NCBI GenBank assembly: GCA_947460245.1
Contig: CANHGL010000004.1
Location: 40,102 to 104,101, forward strand
DNA length: 64,000 nt
DNA from: Sphingobacteriales bacterium
GTDB lineage: Bacteria; Bacteroidota; Bacteroidia; Chitinophagales; JADIYW01
Direction of reading: 5' to 3'
The first letter of the stretch is position 1; each line of letters starts with the position of its first letter. Shown here one piece after another: positions 27,848-37,241 of this stretch. The notes under the pieces are model-generated. The model saw only the letters and a list, made by a program, of their open reading frames with translations. It ran no database searches and was not told the origin of the DNA. Position numbers and translations under genes: made by a program.

Positions 27848-28016
27848 ACTTGGGGTGCCAATTTGGTACCTCATGTTCTATTTTAGTTATTGGCGTGGAC
27901 CGGTTCGTGTCCTCAAGAAATGGAATCATAATTTTATCACCCGTCGATAAAAAAGTGCTGAGATGAAATAACACCTGTCACCTGCGAGTTGGCTAATATA
28001 AATTAGACAGTTTCCT
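27848..28016 (+). other. Degenerate TPP-aptamer-like segment in the ORF6N-pfkA gap
   Basis: This is most of the 289-bp gap between ORF6N and pfkA. It contains, in THI-box order, ACTTGGGGTGCC (27848-27859), GCTGAGAT (27957-27964), ACACC, CACCTG and a TAAT. The 3' half lacks a clear match to the conserved GCG-AGGGA end, and about 100 bases separate the first two parts. It could be a decayed or interrupted TPP riboswitch, or chance. The second 23-bp direct repeat lies within it (27904-27926). Confidence 0.2.
27904..27926 (+). repeat. Short direct repeat, right of ORF6N gene
   Basis: Partner of the repeat at 27219-27241, with 19 of 23 bases identical and the same orientation, 685 bp apart. Confidence 0.35.
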
Positions 28017-28054
28017 CATTATGCATTAAATTGCAAGTATTCTATTTTGTTCCT

Positions 28055-29020
28055 ATGAAAAATATAGCTGTTTTTACTTCAGGAGGAGATGCATCAGGTA
28101 TGAATGCCTGTATCAGGGCTATAGTTCGTGCGGGTTTGCAGAAAGGCCTTAAGGTATTTGGAATCTACAACGGGTATGAAGGAATGATAGAGGGTAAAAT
28201 AGTAGCGTTAGACTCTTCCTTTGTTGAGCATATCATTCATCGTGGGGGTACTGTACTTAAATCAGCAAGGAGTAAGCGCTTCCTAACTGTAGATGGGCGT
28301 AAACAGGCATATGATCAGTTAAAGGCTAAAGGGATAGAAGGGGTAATCGCTATTGGCGGAGATGGCACATTTAAAGGGGCAGCAGAATTTTATAAAGAAC
28401 ATGGTATTCCATTTGTTGGCTTACCCGGTACCATAGATAATGATTTGTTTGGTACGGATATTACCATCGGGTATGATACGGCTATCAATACAGCTATGGA
28501 AGCCATCGATAAAGTTCGGGATACAGCATCTTCACACGGAAGGCTCTTCTTTGTGGAGGTGATGGGCAGGGATGTGGGCTACATTGCACTGGGTAGCGGT
28601 ATTGCCAGTGGGGCAGAGGATATCTTTATCCCTGAAACCCATACAGATCTGGAACAGGTGTATGAGAATCTGAAGAATTGTCCGCAAAAGGATTCCTATA
28701 TTATTGTGGTTTCTGAAGGCGATGAAGCCGGAAATGTGAAAGATATTTCAGCGGCATTTAAGCAGGCACATCCGGAATATGATATCCGTTTCTTAGTGTT
28801 AGGTCATCTGCTTAGAGGGGGTAACCCTACTGCTGGTGACAGAATTTTGGCTAGTAGGTTAGGTATTGAAGCTGTGAATGCATTGATTTCTGATAATCAT
28901 AATGTTATGATAGGTTGGCAAAAGGGAAACTTTTCGTATACTCCTTTAGAAAAGGCAGTAAAACATCATATTGATATCAATAAAGAGCTTTTGGATATTC
29001 TTAAGACCTTGTCTTACTAA
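28055..29020 (+). CDS. pfkA: ATP-dependent 6-phosphofructokinase
   Basis: A 321-residue PfkA that phosphorylates fructose-6-phosphate. The opening is IAVFTSGGDASGMNA. IGGDGTFKGA has Gly where PPi-dependent enzymes have Asp, and LPGTIDND has Gly rather than Lys, so ATP is the predicted phosphate donor. LGHLLRGGNPTAGDR is also conserved. The ATG at 28055 gives the normal N-terminus; an upstream in-frame TTG would only add eight residues. A TATTTTG sequence (28042-28048) six bases before the ATG suggests an almost leaderless message. Confidence 0.96.
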   Translation: MKNIAVFTSGGDASGMNACIRAIVRAGLQKGLKVFGIYNGYEGMIEGKIVALDSSFVEHIIHRGGTVLKSARSKRFLTVDGRKQAYDQLKAKGIEGVIAIGGDGTFKGAAEFYKEHGIPFVGLPGTIDNDLFGTDITIGYDTAINTAMEAIDKVRDTASSHGRLFFVEVMGRDVGYIALGSGIASGAEDIFIPETHTDLEQVYENLKNCPQKDSYIIVVSEGDEAGNVKDISAAFKQAHPEYDIRFLVLGHLLRGGNPTAGDRILASRLGIEAVNALISDNHNVMIGWQKGNFSYTPLEKAVKHHIDINKELLDILKTLSY

Positions 29021-29056
29021 TCTATGTTTTAGTATGGAATAATGGCTATTTATCCA

Positions 29057-29064
29057 TAACTTTG
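29057..29064 (+). promoter_or_regulatory. Promoter -7 box for ilvBNC
   Basis: TAACTTTG fits TAnnTTTG in the 93-bp gap after pfkA. The expected leader is about 43 nt. Leader peptide or attenuator features are not evident in it. Confidence 0.5.
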
Positions 29065-29113
29065 CCCTCTCTTATTTCAACAAAAATCTCCTTTTTAGTT
29101 TTTTATTAAAGGT

Positions 29114-30823
29114 ATGGCAGATACACAATTACATAAGATTTCAGGTTCTGAGGCAGTGATTAAATCATTGGTAGAGGAAGGTGTGGAGGTCATATTTGGT
29201 TATCCAGGTGGTGCCATCATGCCTATCTATGATGCTTTATGGCATTACCATGATAAAATTCACCATGTTTTAGTAAGACATGAACAGGGTGCAACCCACG
29301 CCGCAGAAGGCTGGGCGCGTGTTAGAAATAAAGCGACAGTATGTTTTGCTACTTCCGGACCGGGGGCTACCAACCTTATCACCGGTATAGCTGATGCCAT
29401 GATGGATAGTACTCCGATGGTTTGTATTACAGGTCAGGTTCCTCAGCACTTGTTAGGTACAGATGCCTTTCAGGAAACGGATGTAGTAGGTATTACTATG
29501 CCTATCACCAAATGGAATTATCAGGTTACCAGTGCCGCTGAAATACCAGACGTAATTGCAAAAGCATTTTATATTGCTAACTCGGGTAAGCCGGGACCAG
29601 TTTTAATAGATATTACCAAAAATGCCCAGTTCGAATTGATGGAGTGGAAAGGCTATAAGGCTTGTGAGGGCGTAAGAAGTTACATACCCAAGCCTGTAAT
29701 TGATTTGGAAAAAGTTAAACAAGCTGCAATTTTAATAAATAGTGCTCAGAAGCCTTTGATTATTGCTGGTCAGGGAGTAGTCATTGCCGGAGCAACCAAA
29801 TTATTGGAAGAGATGGCTACTAAGTCAGGTATTCCTGTTACTACTACGATGCAAGGTCTAGGTGGTCTTTCACCTGAACACTCCAGCTATGTTGGTTTAC
29901 CCGGTATGCATGGTAACTATTCTGTAAACAGGAAGATGAATGAATGCGATGTGCTGATTGCCGTGGGTATGCGTTTTGATGACAGGGTGACTGGCGACGT
30001 AACTAAATTTGCGAAACAAGCGAAGGTGATCCATCTGGAGATTGACGCAGTAGAAATCAATAAGGTGGTAAAAGCTGCTGTAGGCATCCATGCGGATGCT
30101 AAAGAGGGCTTGGAAGCATTGCTACCGCTATTGAGTGAAAATAAACACACAGAGTGGATGCAGTCCTTTAAGGACCTGGATCAAATGGAAGAAGAGAAAG
30201 TTATCCAACATGCGATTCATCCCAAAAGTGGAGGTATTAAGATGGGTGAAATCATGCACCTCATTGATGAAAAAACCAACGGAGAGGCGATTATCGTTCC
30301 GGATGTTGGGCAGCATCAGATGTATGCTATGCGTTATTATCATTACAAAAAGCCGAATTCGTGGGTGAGCAGTGGAGGTTTGGGAACTATGGGTTTTGCT
30401 TTGCCGGCATCTATAGGGGCGCAGATGGCTGCTCCTGATAGGACGGTAGTTGCCATTATAGGTGATGGTTGTTTTCAGATGACTTTGCAGGAGTTAGGAA
30501 CCATCTGGCAACAGGAGTTGAATGTCAAGATCGTTATCTTCAATAATAATTATCTGGGAATGGTTCGACAATGGCAGCAGTTGTTTTTTGAAAAACGCTA
30601 CTCACATGTGGAATTAAAGAATCCCGATTTTGTAGCAATTTCTAAAGGATTTAAGATAGAAGCAGCTAAAGTGGAGGACAGAAATGAATTGAGTGATGCA
30701 TTGGATAAAATGTTTGCGCATAAAGGTCCTTATGTATTAGAGGTAGTTTGTGAAAAGGAAGAGAATTTATTCCCAATGGTACCCAGTGGTGCCGCTTGCA
30801 GTGACGTAATATTAGAGCCATAA
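29114..30823 (+). CDS. ilvB: Acetolactate synthase, large subunit
   Basis: A 569-residue TPP-dependent enzyme catalysing the first common step of branched-chain synthesis. It has the N-terminal pyrimidine-binding domain with IFGYPGGAIMPIYDAL and the conserved Glu in VRHEQGATHAAEG, a central FAD-binding domain, and the C-terminal TPP domain with GDGCFQMTLQEL...NNNYLGMVRQWQQ. Length is typical. It is first in an operon with the short regulatory subunit and ilvC. Confidence 0.97.
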   Translation: MADTQLHKISGSEAVIKSLVEEGVEVIFGYPGGAIMPIYDALWHYHDKIHHVLVRHEQGATHAAEGWARVRNKATVCFATSGPGATNLITGIADAMMDSTPMVCITGQVPQHLLGTDAFQETDVVGITMPITKWNYQVTSAAEIPDVIAKAFYIANSGKPGPVLIDITKNAQFELMEWKGYKACEGVRSYIPKPVIDLEKVKQAAILINSAQKPLIIAGQGVVIAGATKLLEEMATKSGIPVTTTMQGLGGLSPEHSSYVGLPGMHGNYSVNRKMNECDVLIAVGMRFDDRVTGDVTKFAKQAKVIHLEIDAVEINKVVKAAVGIHADAKEGLEALLPLLSENKHTEWMQSFKDLDQMEEEKVIQHAIHPKSGGIKMGEIMHLIDEKTNGEAIIVPDVGQHQMYAMRYYHYKKPNSWVSSGGLGTMGFALPASIGAQMAAPDRTVVAIIGDGCFQMTLQELGTIWQQELNVKIVIFNNNYLGMVRQWQQLFFEKRYSHVELKNPDFVAISKGFKIEAAKVEDRNELSDALDKMFAHKGPYVLEVVCEKEENLFPMVPSGAACSDVILEP

Positions 30824-30838
30824 ATAAGTATATTGTCT

Positions 30839-31072
30839 ATGAAATCCTATAAAATTGAATTTGTATCGCATAATCAACCTGTAATGATAGGTAGGTTTAT
30901 GCTCATATTTTCAAGAAGGAGAGTAGAGGTAACCAACTTCTCTTTTAAAAAGTTAGATGATCAGGATGGCCTATTCACCATTGAATTTAATGCAGAAGAA
31001 TGGGCGGCTGAAAACTTGTTAAAACAAATGAATAAACAAATTGATATCTTTGAGGCCAGATTAATTGGCTGA
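30839..31072 (+). CDS. ilvN: Acetolactate synthase small subunit, ACT domain only
   Basis: A 77-residue single ACT-domain protein (about residues 3-75) located between ilvB and ilvC. Its size resembles E. coli IlvM (87 aa) rather than the usual 160-190-residue IlvH/IlvN, which have a second domain. It probably binds IlvB to raise activity; valine feedback may be weak or absent. The ATG at 30839 is chosen over the TTG two codons earlier. It lies 15 bases after ilvB, so they are co-transcribed. Confidence 0.8.
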   Translation: MKSYKIEFVSHNQPVMIGRFMLIFSRRRVEVTNFSFKKLDDQDGLFTIEFNAEEWAAENLLKQMNKQIDIFEARLIG

Positions 31073-31116
31073 TATTTATAAACAATCAAATTTTTTAATT
31101 TTCAAATAAACACACT

Positions 31117-32160
31117 ATGGCAATAATGAATTTTGGAGGAACAGAGGAGAACGTGGTAACACGTGAAGAGTTCCCATTAGCAAAAGCTAAAGAAGTATTA
31201 AAAGATGAAGTAATTGCAATAATTGGATACGGCGTTCAGGGACCTGGACAGGCGCTGAATTTACGCGATAATGGGTTCAATGTAATCATAGGTCAGCGTA
31301 AGCCTTCTAAATCTTGGGACAAAGCAGAACGGGATGGTTTCGTAGCAGGTCAAACATTATTTGAGCCGGAAGAAGCATTGGAAAAAGCAACTATCATCAT
31401 GTATTTATTGTCGGATGCTGCTCAGATAGAAATGTGGCCAACCGTAAAAAAACATTTAACTGCAGGTAAAGCACTTTACTTCTCTCACGGATTTGGAATT
31501 ACTTATAAAGATAGAACTGGTATTATTCCACCGGCAGATGTAGATGTAATTTTAACAGCGCCTAAGGGTTCTGGAACTTCACTAAGAAGATTATTTCTGG
31601 AAGGTAAGGGATTGAATTCTTCTTACGCTATATTCCAGGATGCTACAGGAAAGGCATATAATCGCACAATTGCATTAGGTATCGGAATAGGATCAGGTTA
31701 TTTATTTGAAACTACATTCGAAAAGGAAGTATTTTCTGACCTTACAGGTGAACGCGGTGTACTAATGGGTGCATTGGCGGGAATTATGGAAGCGCAGTAT
31801 AAAGTTTTAAGAGGTCATGGACACTCGCCCTCAGAAGCATTTAATGAAACCGTAGAGGAATTAACAGAATCTTTGATAAAGTTAGTTTCTGAAAATGGAA
31901 TGGACTGGATGTATGGAAACTGTTCTACTACTGCACAACGTGGTGCATTGGATTGGAAAGGTCCTTTCCGCGATGCAGTTATGCCTGTTTTCAATGAGCT
32001 TTATAGTAAAGTAGCTAGTGGAGAAGAAGCACAGCGTTCTATAGACACGAACTCTCAACCGGATTACAGAGAGAAATTGGAAGTGGAACTTGCTGAGATA
32101 AGAAATTCTGAAATGTGGCAGGCAGGTAAGGTAGTTCGTAGCTTACGTCCTGGAAAATAA
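31117..32160 (+). CDS. ilvC: Ketol-acid reductoisomerase (NADP+)
   Basis: A 347-residue class I KARI converting acetolactate to dihydroxyisovalerate. The nucleotide-binding GYGVQGPGQALNLRDNG is followed by an IIGQRKPSKSWDKA loop with Arg and Ser residues that favour NADPH. The metal-binding acidic region is in FSDLTGERGVLMG, and GHGHSPSEAFNETVEEL follows. Length is typical for the short class with one C-terminal helical domain. It is the last gene of ilvBNC; a strong terminator follows. Confidence 0.96.
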   Translation: MAIMNFGGTEENVVTREEFPLAKAKEVLKDEVIAIIGYGVQGPGQALNLRDNGFNVIIGQRKPSKSWDKAERDGFVAGQTLFEPEEALEKATIIMYLLSDAAQIEMWPTVKKHLTAGKALYFSHGFGITYKDRTGIIPPADVDVILTAPKGSGTSLRRLFLEGKGLNSSYAIFQDATGKAYNRTIALGIGIGSGYLFETTFEKEVFSDLTGERGVLMGALAGIMEAQYKVLRGHGHSPSEAFNETVEELTESLIKLVSENGMDWMYGNCSTTAQRGALDWKGPFRDAVMPVFNELYSKVASGEEAQRSIDTNSQPDYREKLEVELAEIRNSEMWQAGKVVRSLRPGK

Positions 32161-32176
32161 TTTATTATTACGTTTT

Positions 32177-32213
32177 AAAAAAGGCCTGATACTCATTGTG
32201 TCAGGCCTTTTTT
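32177..32213 (+). terminator. Rho-independent terminator after ilvC
   Basis: AAAAAAGGCCTGA and TCAGGCCTTTTTT form a 13-bp stem with an 11-nt loop ending in a T tract. It ends the ilvBNC operon; no leu genes follow. Confidence 0.92.
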
Positions 32214-32370
32214 AATTTCTAACTATTTATAGTTACGAGTAAAGTGCTTATCCATCTTCTATTGTCTCCACAGAGGTGTATAAACTGATATTGGTTGCCT
32301 GTTTAAATTATTCCAATTTTATAGTGAATAATTTTTGAAGTTATTCGTTAATACAATAATTAATTGGGTT

Positions 32371-35300
32371 ATGCGAAAAATTGCCTGGACTGGTGTGTTT
32401 TTATTTTGCGTGAATATCGTATTCGCACAGGCTACGTTTAAGCAGTTAGATGTTTTAAAGTCGTATAAAGAAGCTGAGGAGTTAATCGTTTTAGGAAGAT
32501 ATGCTGTAGCCTATCCTGTGCTTGCTGACTTTATAGATAAGTATCAAAATAAGACCCTAGATAAATCTAATCTTATCTATGCAACTGCAGTCTATTATAA
32601 GGCATTGTGTGAGAAGCAAACTGGTGCCAAAGATGCTGAAAGAAACCTGATTTACTTTATTGATAATTTTAAAGGTCATGCCCAGATAAGTAGCGCCTAT
32701 TATCATATTGGAGATATAGCCTACCTTATGTCAGATTATAAGACGGCCCTGGAGTACTTTGATAAAGTAGAAGAATCTTCGCTTAATGATAAGGAGAAGG
32801 CAGATTTCCAGTTCAAGAGAGCCTTCGCCAATTTTGCGCTTAAAAAGTTTACGTTGGCTCGCCAATATTTTAATAGTTTTTCTTCCAATAAATTACATCC
32901 ATATGCTGAGGATGCAAATTATTATGCCGGATTGTCGAGCTATTATTTGAAAGAAGATAAAAATGCACTTAAATCTTTTCAGCAATTAGAGTCCTCTAAA
33001 AAATATGGTAAAGTAATACCCTATTATATTGCTTCGATTAAATTTAATAATAAGGAATATCAAGGCGTAGTAGAATATGCAGCGCCAAAGCTTAAACAGT
33101 CAATTGCCAACAACAATGAGCTTATGCATCTTTTAGGTAGTTCTTATTTTGAATTGAAAGACTATAAAAAGGTGCTATTCTATTTAGATCAGTATATTTC
33201 TAATGCTACCAAAGTAAGTCCGGACGACTATTATATGTTGGGGTATGCAGCGGCTAAGGAAGGTGAATATTCTAAAGCTATACCTAATGTTTTACAGCTT
33301 TCCCCATTACAAACTGCCTTAGCTCAGCAGGCTATGTTCTTATTAGGGCAGTGTTATCAGAAAATAGGAAATAAGGTTGATGCAAGAACTGCTTTTCTAC
33401 AAGCCGCACGCATGAATTTTGATAAGTCAGTTCAGGAAGAAGCCTGGTTTCAGTATGCAAAACTATCCTACGAATTAGGCAATACAAATGATGCATTGGT
33501 GGCGTTTAAAAATTTCATTCAGAATTATCCTAAATCTATTTTTACTGTAGAGGCCAACGAATTACTTGCCGATCTTTTTATGATGACGCGAAATTATGAA
33601 GATGCGATGTCTGTTATTGAAGGGCTTTCTGTGAAATCTTCCAAGTTGCTGGAAGCCTATCAGAAAATGGCTTATTACAGAGGAGTTGAAAATTTTAATG
33701 ACTATAAATTTATTGAAGCTAATCTGTTTTTTGATAAATCATTGCGATATATACCTTCTAAAAGTATTGAAGCTTTATGTTATTATTGGAAGGCAGATAT
33801 AGAGTTTCAGCAGTCTGATTATAATGCCTCTGTAATCTTGGCAAATAAATTTCTGAGCTTGGCAGCTGCAGTAAGTAAAGAACATTCTGATAAAGTGAAT
33901 GCAGGCACGGGGAATTATCTGCAAGGTTATAATTATTTTAAAAAGAAAGACTACTTGAGTTCGAATCTATTTTTTACTAAAGCCTTACCGTTTTTAAAAA
34001 CAGATAATAACCTCGTAAACCGTCAGAACCTTTATCCGGATGCTGTACTTCGTTTGGCAGATGGATATTTCATGCAGAAACAATATAAGCAGGCTGCTCA
34101 ATACTATGATGAACTTATAAAATCAAATTCTTTAGGTGCTGATTATGCCTTATATCAAAAATCTATTTTATTAGGACTGGATGGAGATTATACAGCTAAG
34201 ATTATTGGCATGAAATCTCTTGTAGCTAGATTCCCTAATTCTACATTTGTAGACGATGCCATTATGCAAAGTGGAAATACACTTATGGCCTTGGATAAAG
34301 AGGATGAGGCGATTGATATTTTTAAGTCTTTATTAATCAAGAATCCAAAATCAGACCGTATTCCGGAAGCCTATTTAAAAATAGGCCTGATCTATTTTAA
34401 TCGAGACAATACTCAAGAATCTTTGATCTGGTATCAGAAGGTATTGCAGTTATACCCTGGTTCGCCTGCAGCAAGTGAAGCGCTATTAGCTATTAAAGAA
34501 ATATACATTGCTAACGGAGATCCCAATGGCTTCATAAAATTTGCTTCTAAATATCCCGGACTTCAGATTAGTGCATCAGAGCAAGATTCCATACTTTATC
34601 TTGCTGCAGAAAATCAGTTCTTTAAAGGTAATACCGATAAAGCTTTAGAAGGTTTTAATCAATATCTAAAGCAATTCCCCAACGGCTATTTCATTGTTCC
34701 TGCACACTTTTATGCTGCAGAGTGCGGCTTTGCAAAGAAAGATACTCAGTTTTCTCTGGCAGAATATGAATACGTAATTAATCAAGCGCAGAATAAATTT
34801 ACAGAGCGGGCGCTTTCCAGAGCAGCATATATAGCATACTACCAATTAAAAAATTTCACGCGTGCGCATGAGTTCTATGTTTTGTTACAACCTATTGCCT
34901 CATTGGATGATAATAAAAGAGAGGCTGCAATTGGTTTAATGCGCACTGCATTCTATATGAAAAACTATAAGGAATGTCTGGAGGTTATTGGTAAGGTTTT
35001 GCAATTGCCGGCATTACCTGCTTTTTATCAGACGGAGATTGCCTACTATAAGGGAGTAAGTTTATTTCAATTAAAAGACTATTCTAATGCGTTGAAAGAG
35101 TTAGAGGTTGTTGTTAGATCTGCAAATAATGAACAAGCTGCAGCGTCAAAATATATGATGGCAAGAATTCATTATCTGTTAGGAGATAAAGTGCTCTCGG
35201 AAAAGGAGTGTAATGAGTATTTGGAACTATTCCCATCGTATGAATATTATCTGGGTAAGGCTTTTATATTATTAAGTGATTTGTACAAGGATGCTTCAAA

Positions 35301-35478
35301 AATGCTTCAGTCAAAAGCCACTTTACAAAGTTTGCTGGATAATTATTCTCAGATAGATGATGTTAAGGAAGAAGCACAGCAGAAATTAGATATAATTATT
35401 CAGGCTGAATTGGATAATTCTAAATTAAAATTAGAGGATAGTGGATCACAAATTCAATTTGAAGGAGACAATAAATGA
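32371..35478 (+). CDS. Large tetratricopeptide-repeat protein, exported
   Basis: A 1035-residue protein with a signal peptide (residues 1-20, cleavage after VFAQ) followed by TPR-like helical pairs over almost the whole length. Examples are AYYHIGDIAYLMSDYKTALEYF, AMFLLGQCYQKIGNKVDARTAF and AYLKIGLIYFNRDNTQESLIWY. It resembles periplasmic TPR scaffolds of the YbgF/BamD type, but is far larger. The ATG at 32371 gives a clean signal peptide; an upstream TTG would add a poor N-terminus. Its stop overlaps the next start (ATGA), so it is coupled to the outer-membrane barrel gene. It probably acts in the periplasm in envelope assembly; this is inference from context. Confidence 0.85.
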   Translation: MRKIAWTGVFLFCVNIVFAQATFKQLDVLKSYKEAEELIVLGRYAVAYPVLADFIDKYQNKTLDKSNLIYATAVYYKALCEKQTGAKDAERNLIYFIDNFKGHAQISSAYYHIGDIAYLMSDYKTALEYFDKVEESSLNDKEKADFQFKRAFANFALKKFTLARQYFNSFSSNKLHPYAEDANYYAGLSSYYLKEDKNALKSFQQLESSKKYGKVIPYYIASIKFNNKEYQGVVEYAAPKLKQSIANNNELMHLLGSSYFELKDYKKVLFYLDQYISNATKVSPDDYYMLGYAAAKEGEYSKAIPNVLQLSPLQTALAQQAMFLLGQCYQKIGNKVDARTAFLQAARMNFDKSVQEEAWFQYAKLSYELGNTNDALVAFKNFIQNYPKSIFTVEANELLADLFMMTRNYEDAMSVIEGLSVKSSKLLEAYQKMAYYRGVENFNDYKFIEANLFFDKSLRYIPSKSIEALCYYWKADIEFQQSDYNASVILANKFLSLAAAVSKEHSDKVNAGTGNYLQGYNYFKKKDYLSSNLFFTKALPFLKTDNNLVNRQNLYPDAVLRLADGYFMQKQYKQAAQYYDELIKSNSLGADYALYQKSILLGLDGDYTAKIIGMKSLVARFPNSTFVDDAIMQSGNTLMALDKEDEAIDIFKSLLIKNPKSDRIPEAYLKIGLIYFNRDNTQESLIWYQKVLQLYPGSPAASEALLAIKEIYIANGDPNGFIKFASKYPGLQISASEQDSILYLAAENQFFKGNTDKALEGFNQYLKQFPNGYFIVPAHFYAAECGFAKKDTQFSLAEYEYVINQAQNKFTERALSRAAYIAYYQLKNFTRAHEFYVLLQPIASLDDNKREAAIGLMRTAFYMKNYKECLEVIGKVLQLPALPAFYQTEIAYYKGVSLFQLKDYSNALKELEVVVRSANNEQAAASKYMMARIHYLLGDKVLSEKECNEYLELFPSYEYYLGKAFILLSDLYKDASKMLQSKATLQSLLDNYSQIDDVKEEAQQKLDIIIQAELDNSKLKLEDSGSQIQFEGDNK

Positions 35479-37196
35479 TGGTCAGAAATAATAATAGGAA
35501 TATCATGAGGAGTATTTTATCTAGACGTACTAAGCGTGTGTTTCTTTTGTTTGTGCTTGGGGCTGCTTATTCTCTTTGCCATGCGCAGAATACTACAGAT
35601 ACTTTATCTCAGTTAGATGAAGTAGATATTGTTAAGGCTTATGAGCCGATGCTCATTAGTACTAATAGGATTCCATTTGCACCTAATTTGCCAAATCTAT
35701 CAAAATCAAAATCTGATCCTCAGCAATATAGTTTCTCTGATGTGAGAGGTAAGGTAGAGCATCCACAGGAAGAAATACGTCCCATGAAGGCGACCGTCAT
35801 TAAGCCGGATAAGAATTCATTTTTATATGCAAAGATTGGTTTTGGATATCCGATGACTCCCTTGGTTCAGCTATTGATAGCAAATCCTGTGCAGGCCAAA
35901 TATAAAACAGGTTTGTCAACGGATTTTATATTGACAAAAGATTTCCAGGCAAAGTATAAGCAGTATACCGATTTTAAGATTAAGGGGTATGGGGAGTTGT
36001 ATGTAAAAAAAACAGTGGCGCTCGGTGCCGATTTATCTTACAAGTATAATCAGCATTTTTATTATGGCTACTCAGACATTTTTTCAACTTCCAGAGACTC
36101 CATGTTGCTCAATTATAATAGGGTAGACGCATCTCTTTATTTGCGCAATATTAAGAATGCAGCTTATTTTTATAATAGTACTTTTGATTTTAATACCGTT
36201 TCTGCCAAGAATATTTTTAAGAAATCACAAGAGCTTACTTTTAGCGCAACAGCAGAAGGTGGCTATACGTTTAAGACGCACTATACATTTGGTGGAAAAT
36301 TATGCTTTACAAATGTTTCTTTACGCGATAATCAAGATGCACTGGTTTCCAAACAAAATCATTTTTCTGTCCAGGCTATACCTTATGCTAAAGTGAAATT
36401 TAAAATCTGGCAGATATTTCTCGGGCCGAACATGATTATCACAAATAAGAACTTTTATATATGGCCGGAACTGCTTAATCAATTGCAGGTGTATAAAGAT
36501 TTTGTAGTTATTTATAATGAATGGAAAACTCAGGTTCGTATCAATAGTCTGAATAATATTTCACAGGAGAATCCATTTGTTAGAACAGCCAATTACCGGA
36601 ATTCAGTGGATGAGACTCGTACACTTTTAGGATTAAGGGGTGCAATAAAAGGTTTTGGATATGATGTGCGCTTTAGTCAATTGGTATCTTCTAATCAGGC
36701 TCAGTTCTTTTCCAGTTCAGACAGTGTACCTCAATTCAATAATGTAACTTTTGATGTACAGAGTGTCAATACCAAAGCATGGAATCCTCATGTTGGTTTA
36801 TCTTATGGATTGGGTACACAGTTGGGCGCTAAAGTTTGGTTCGATTATTTTATTTATAACAAGAATACAGCCTACCAGTTATCTTATTTGCCAAAATGGA
36901 AACTTGGGGTTTCCGCATTTTATAAATGGAAAGATAAATTATTGGTGAATCTGGATCTGTATAGTCAGGATAAAACCAATGGGTTACATTACGAACTGAG
37001 TTCAACATCTACATCTATGTCGCTTATTTCTATAAAAAGCCTGATAGATCTAAACCTGTCTGCCACTTATTTCATCAACAAGCATATTGGGGTGTTTGTA
37101 GATCTTAATAACCTTGGGTTTCAAAAATGGCAGCCCTATTACAGGTATAATACCTATGGTGCTCAGTTTATCGCTGGGGTTAAGTTGAATTTCTAA
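35475..37196 (+). CDS. Outer-membrane beta-barrel protein
   Basis: A 573-residue protein with an N-terminal signal (hydrophobic FLLFVLGAAYSLCHAQ near residues 22-37). A short periplasmic segment with LDEVDIVKAYEPMLI follows. From about residue 115 there are many alternating amphipathic strands (LYAKIGFGYP, ADLSYKYNQHFYYGY and similar), ending in the C-terminal aromatic strand IAGVKLNF. This is the form of a TonB-dependent-receptor-like or porin-like barrel, but no full plug domain is evident. It shares an ATGA overlap with the TPR gene, so the pair probably works as one envelope unit. Confidence 0.75.
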   Translation: MMVRNNNRNIMRSILSRRTKRVFLLFVLGAAYSLCHAQNTTDTLSQLDEVDIVKAYEPMLISTNRIPFAPNLPNLSKSKSDPQQYSFSDVRGKVEHPQEEIRPMKATVIKPDKNSFLYAKIGFGYPMTPLVQLLIANPVQAKYKTGLSTDFILTKDFQAKYKQYTDFKIKGYGELYVKKTVALGADLSYKYNQHFYYGYSDIFSTSRDSMLLNYNRVDASLYLRNIKNAAYFYNSTFDFNTVSAKNIFKKSQELTFSATAEGGYTFKTHYTFGGKLCFTNVSLRDNQDALVSKQNHFSVQAIPYAKVKFKIWQIFLGPNMIITNKNFYIWPELLNQLQVYKDFVVIYNEWKTQVRINSLNNISQENPFVRTANYRNSVDETRTLLGLRGAIKGFGYDVRFSQLVSSNQAQFFSSSDSVPQFNNVTFDVQSVNTKAWNPHVGLSYGLGTQLGAKVWFDYFIYNKNTAYQLSYLPKWKLGVSAFYKWKDKLLVNLDLYSQDKTNGLHYELSSTSTSMSLISIKSLIDLNLSATYFINKHIGVFVDLNNLGFQKWQPYYRYNTYGAQFIAGVKLNF

Positions 37197-37229
37197 CTTC
37201 GATTTGTTTTAATAATAGCGGAAAAAAAT

Positions 37230-37237
37230 TAACTTTG
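37230..37237 (+). promoter_or_regulatory. Promoter -7 box for the HU/SPOR gene, near leaderless
   Basis: TAACTTTG lies four bases before the ATG at 37242, with TTTG 23 bases further upstream. The predicted start of transcription is at or inside the start codon. Confidence 0.45.
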
Positions 37238-37241
37238 TTCA

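Noticed and set aside
27899-27916. GGACCGGTTCGTGTCC resembles a tRNA T-arm near tRNA-Val, a possible att-site copy
   Set aside because: The stem does not form five proper pairs around a seven-base loop, and it does not match the tRNA-Val 3' end. It is better explained by the 23-bp direct repeat.
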